Source of the DNA: JBCCEV01 sp039030125
Lineage (GTDB): Bacteria > Pseudomonadota > Gammaproteobacteria > Ga0077536
Length of the DNA stretch: 23,995 nucleotides
Reading direction: 5' to 3'
NCBI GenBank assembly: GCA_039030125.1
Contig: JBCCEV010000056.1
Location: 1 to 23,995, forward strand
The number at the start of each line of letters is the position of its first letter. The first letter of the stretch is position 1. The position numbers were made by a program, and so were the translations under genes. The notes under the pieces are model-generated. The model was not told where the DNA came from. It did not search any database and saw only the letters and a list, made by a program, of their open reading frames with translations. Positions 23,946 to 23,995 of the stretch are shown here, one piece after another.

Positions 23946-23995
23946 GCGTAGATAAAAGCCATCGATTTCACGATATAACGCTTCAAGGGTCGAAA

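Noticed and set aside
1..23995. CRISPR arrays, rRNA genes or prophage modules
   Set aside because: No regularly spaced repeats, rRNA sequence or phage structural genes were seen.

Overview
The window reads as a stretch of a proteobacterial chromosome, most likely gammaproteobacterial. The evidence is tight operons with Shine-Dalgarno sites, Tat signals (SRRTFLEK, NRRAFLG), a tRNA with encoded CCA, an IS3-family remnant, Wza/ManC polysaccharide genes and dispersed AAAAGGGGTCAGAGCC elements of the kind common in that class. No marker here fixes the genus.

Region 1 (1-4.9 kb) is the most unusual. It encodes a 682-residue protein of the arthropod hemocyanin/prophenoloxidase superfamily, with all six copper histidines and the arthropod-type C-terminal domain. 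Next comes a subtilisin-like protease, a 28-codon ORF and a 92-residue stand-alone protein that resembles a subtilase propeptide/inhibitor (I9 type). In arthropods prophenoloxidase is activated by a serine-protease cascade held in check by inhibitors. The same three roles in one small bacterial cluster suggest a protease-controlled type 3 copper oxidase system (inference). The stretch from 4.55 to 4.96 kb looks decayed and ends at a tRNA-Val(CAC).

Region 2 (5.3-11.1 kb) is a catabolic cluster: a DUF819 membrane protein, an isochorismatase-fold cysteine hydrolase and the two subunits of an ATP-dependent hydantoinase (HyuA/HyuB). The set matches the N-methylhydantoin to N-carbamoylsarcosine to sarcosine steps of creatinine degradation, although other hydantoins or lactams are possible.

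Region 3 (11.1-13.3 kb) is an accessory patch between two near-identical 34-bp direct repeats. It holds a membrane-anchored ankyrin-repeat protein with an uncertain 5' end and, just beyond the second repeat, an unknown 140-residue protein.

Region 4 (13.3-21.9 kb) centres on a minus-strand operon: a cytoplasmic-type molybdopterin oxidoreductase, a FdxA-type ferredoxin, an adrenodoxin-reductase-like flavoprotein and a Tat-exported DUF1329 protein. A convergent AraC-family regulator lies on one side. Divergent TauE/SafE permease and Tat-exported HisC-like aminotransferase genes lie on the other. NADPH, flavoprotein, ferredoxin and Mo enzyme form an obvious proposed electron path; the substrate cannot be read from the sequence.

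Region 5 (21.86-24 kb) contains a truncated IS3-family end abutting a wza-like gene carrying several lesions, followed by manC (GDP-mannose synthesis). It looks like an eroded capsule/exopolysaccharide locus cut by an insertion sequence.
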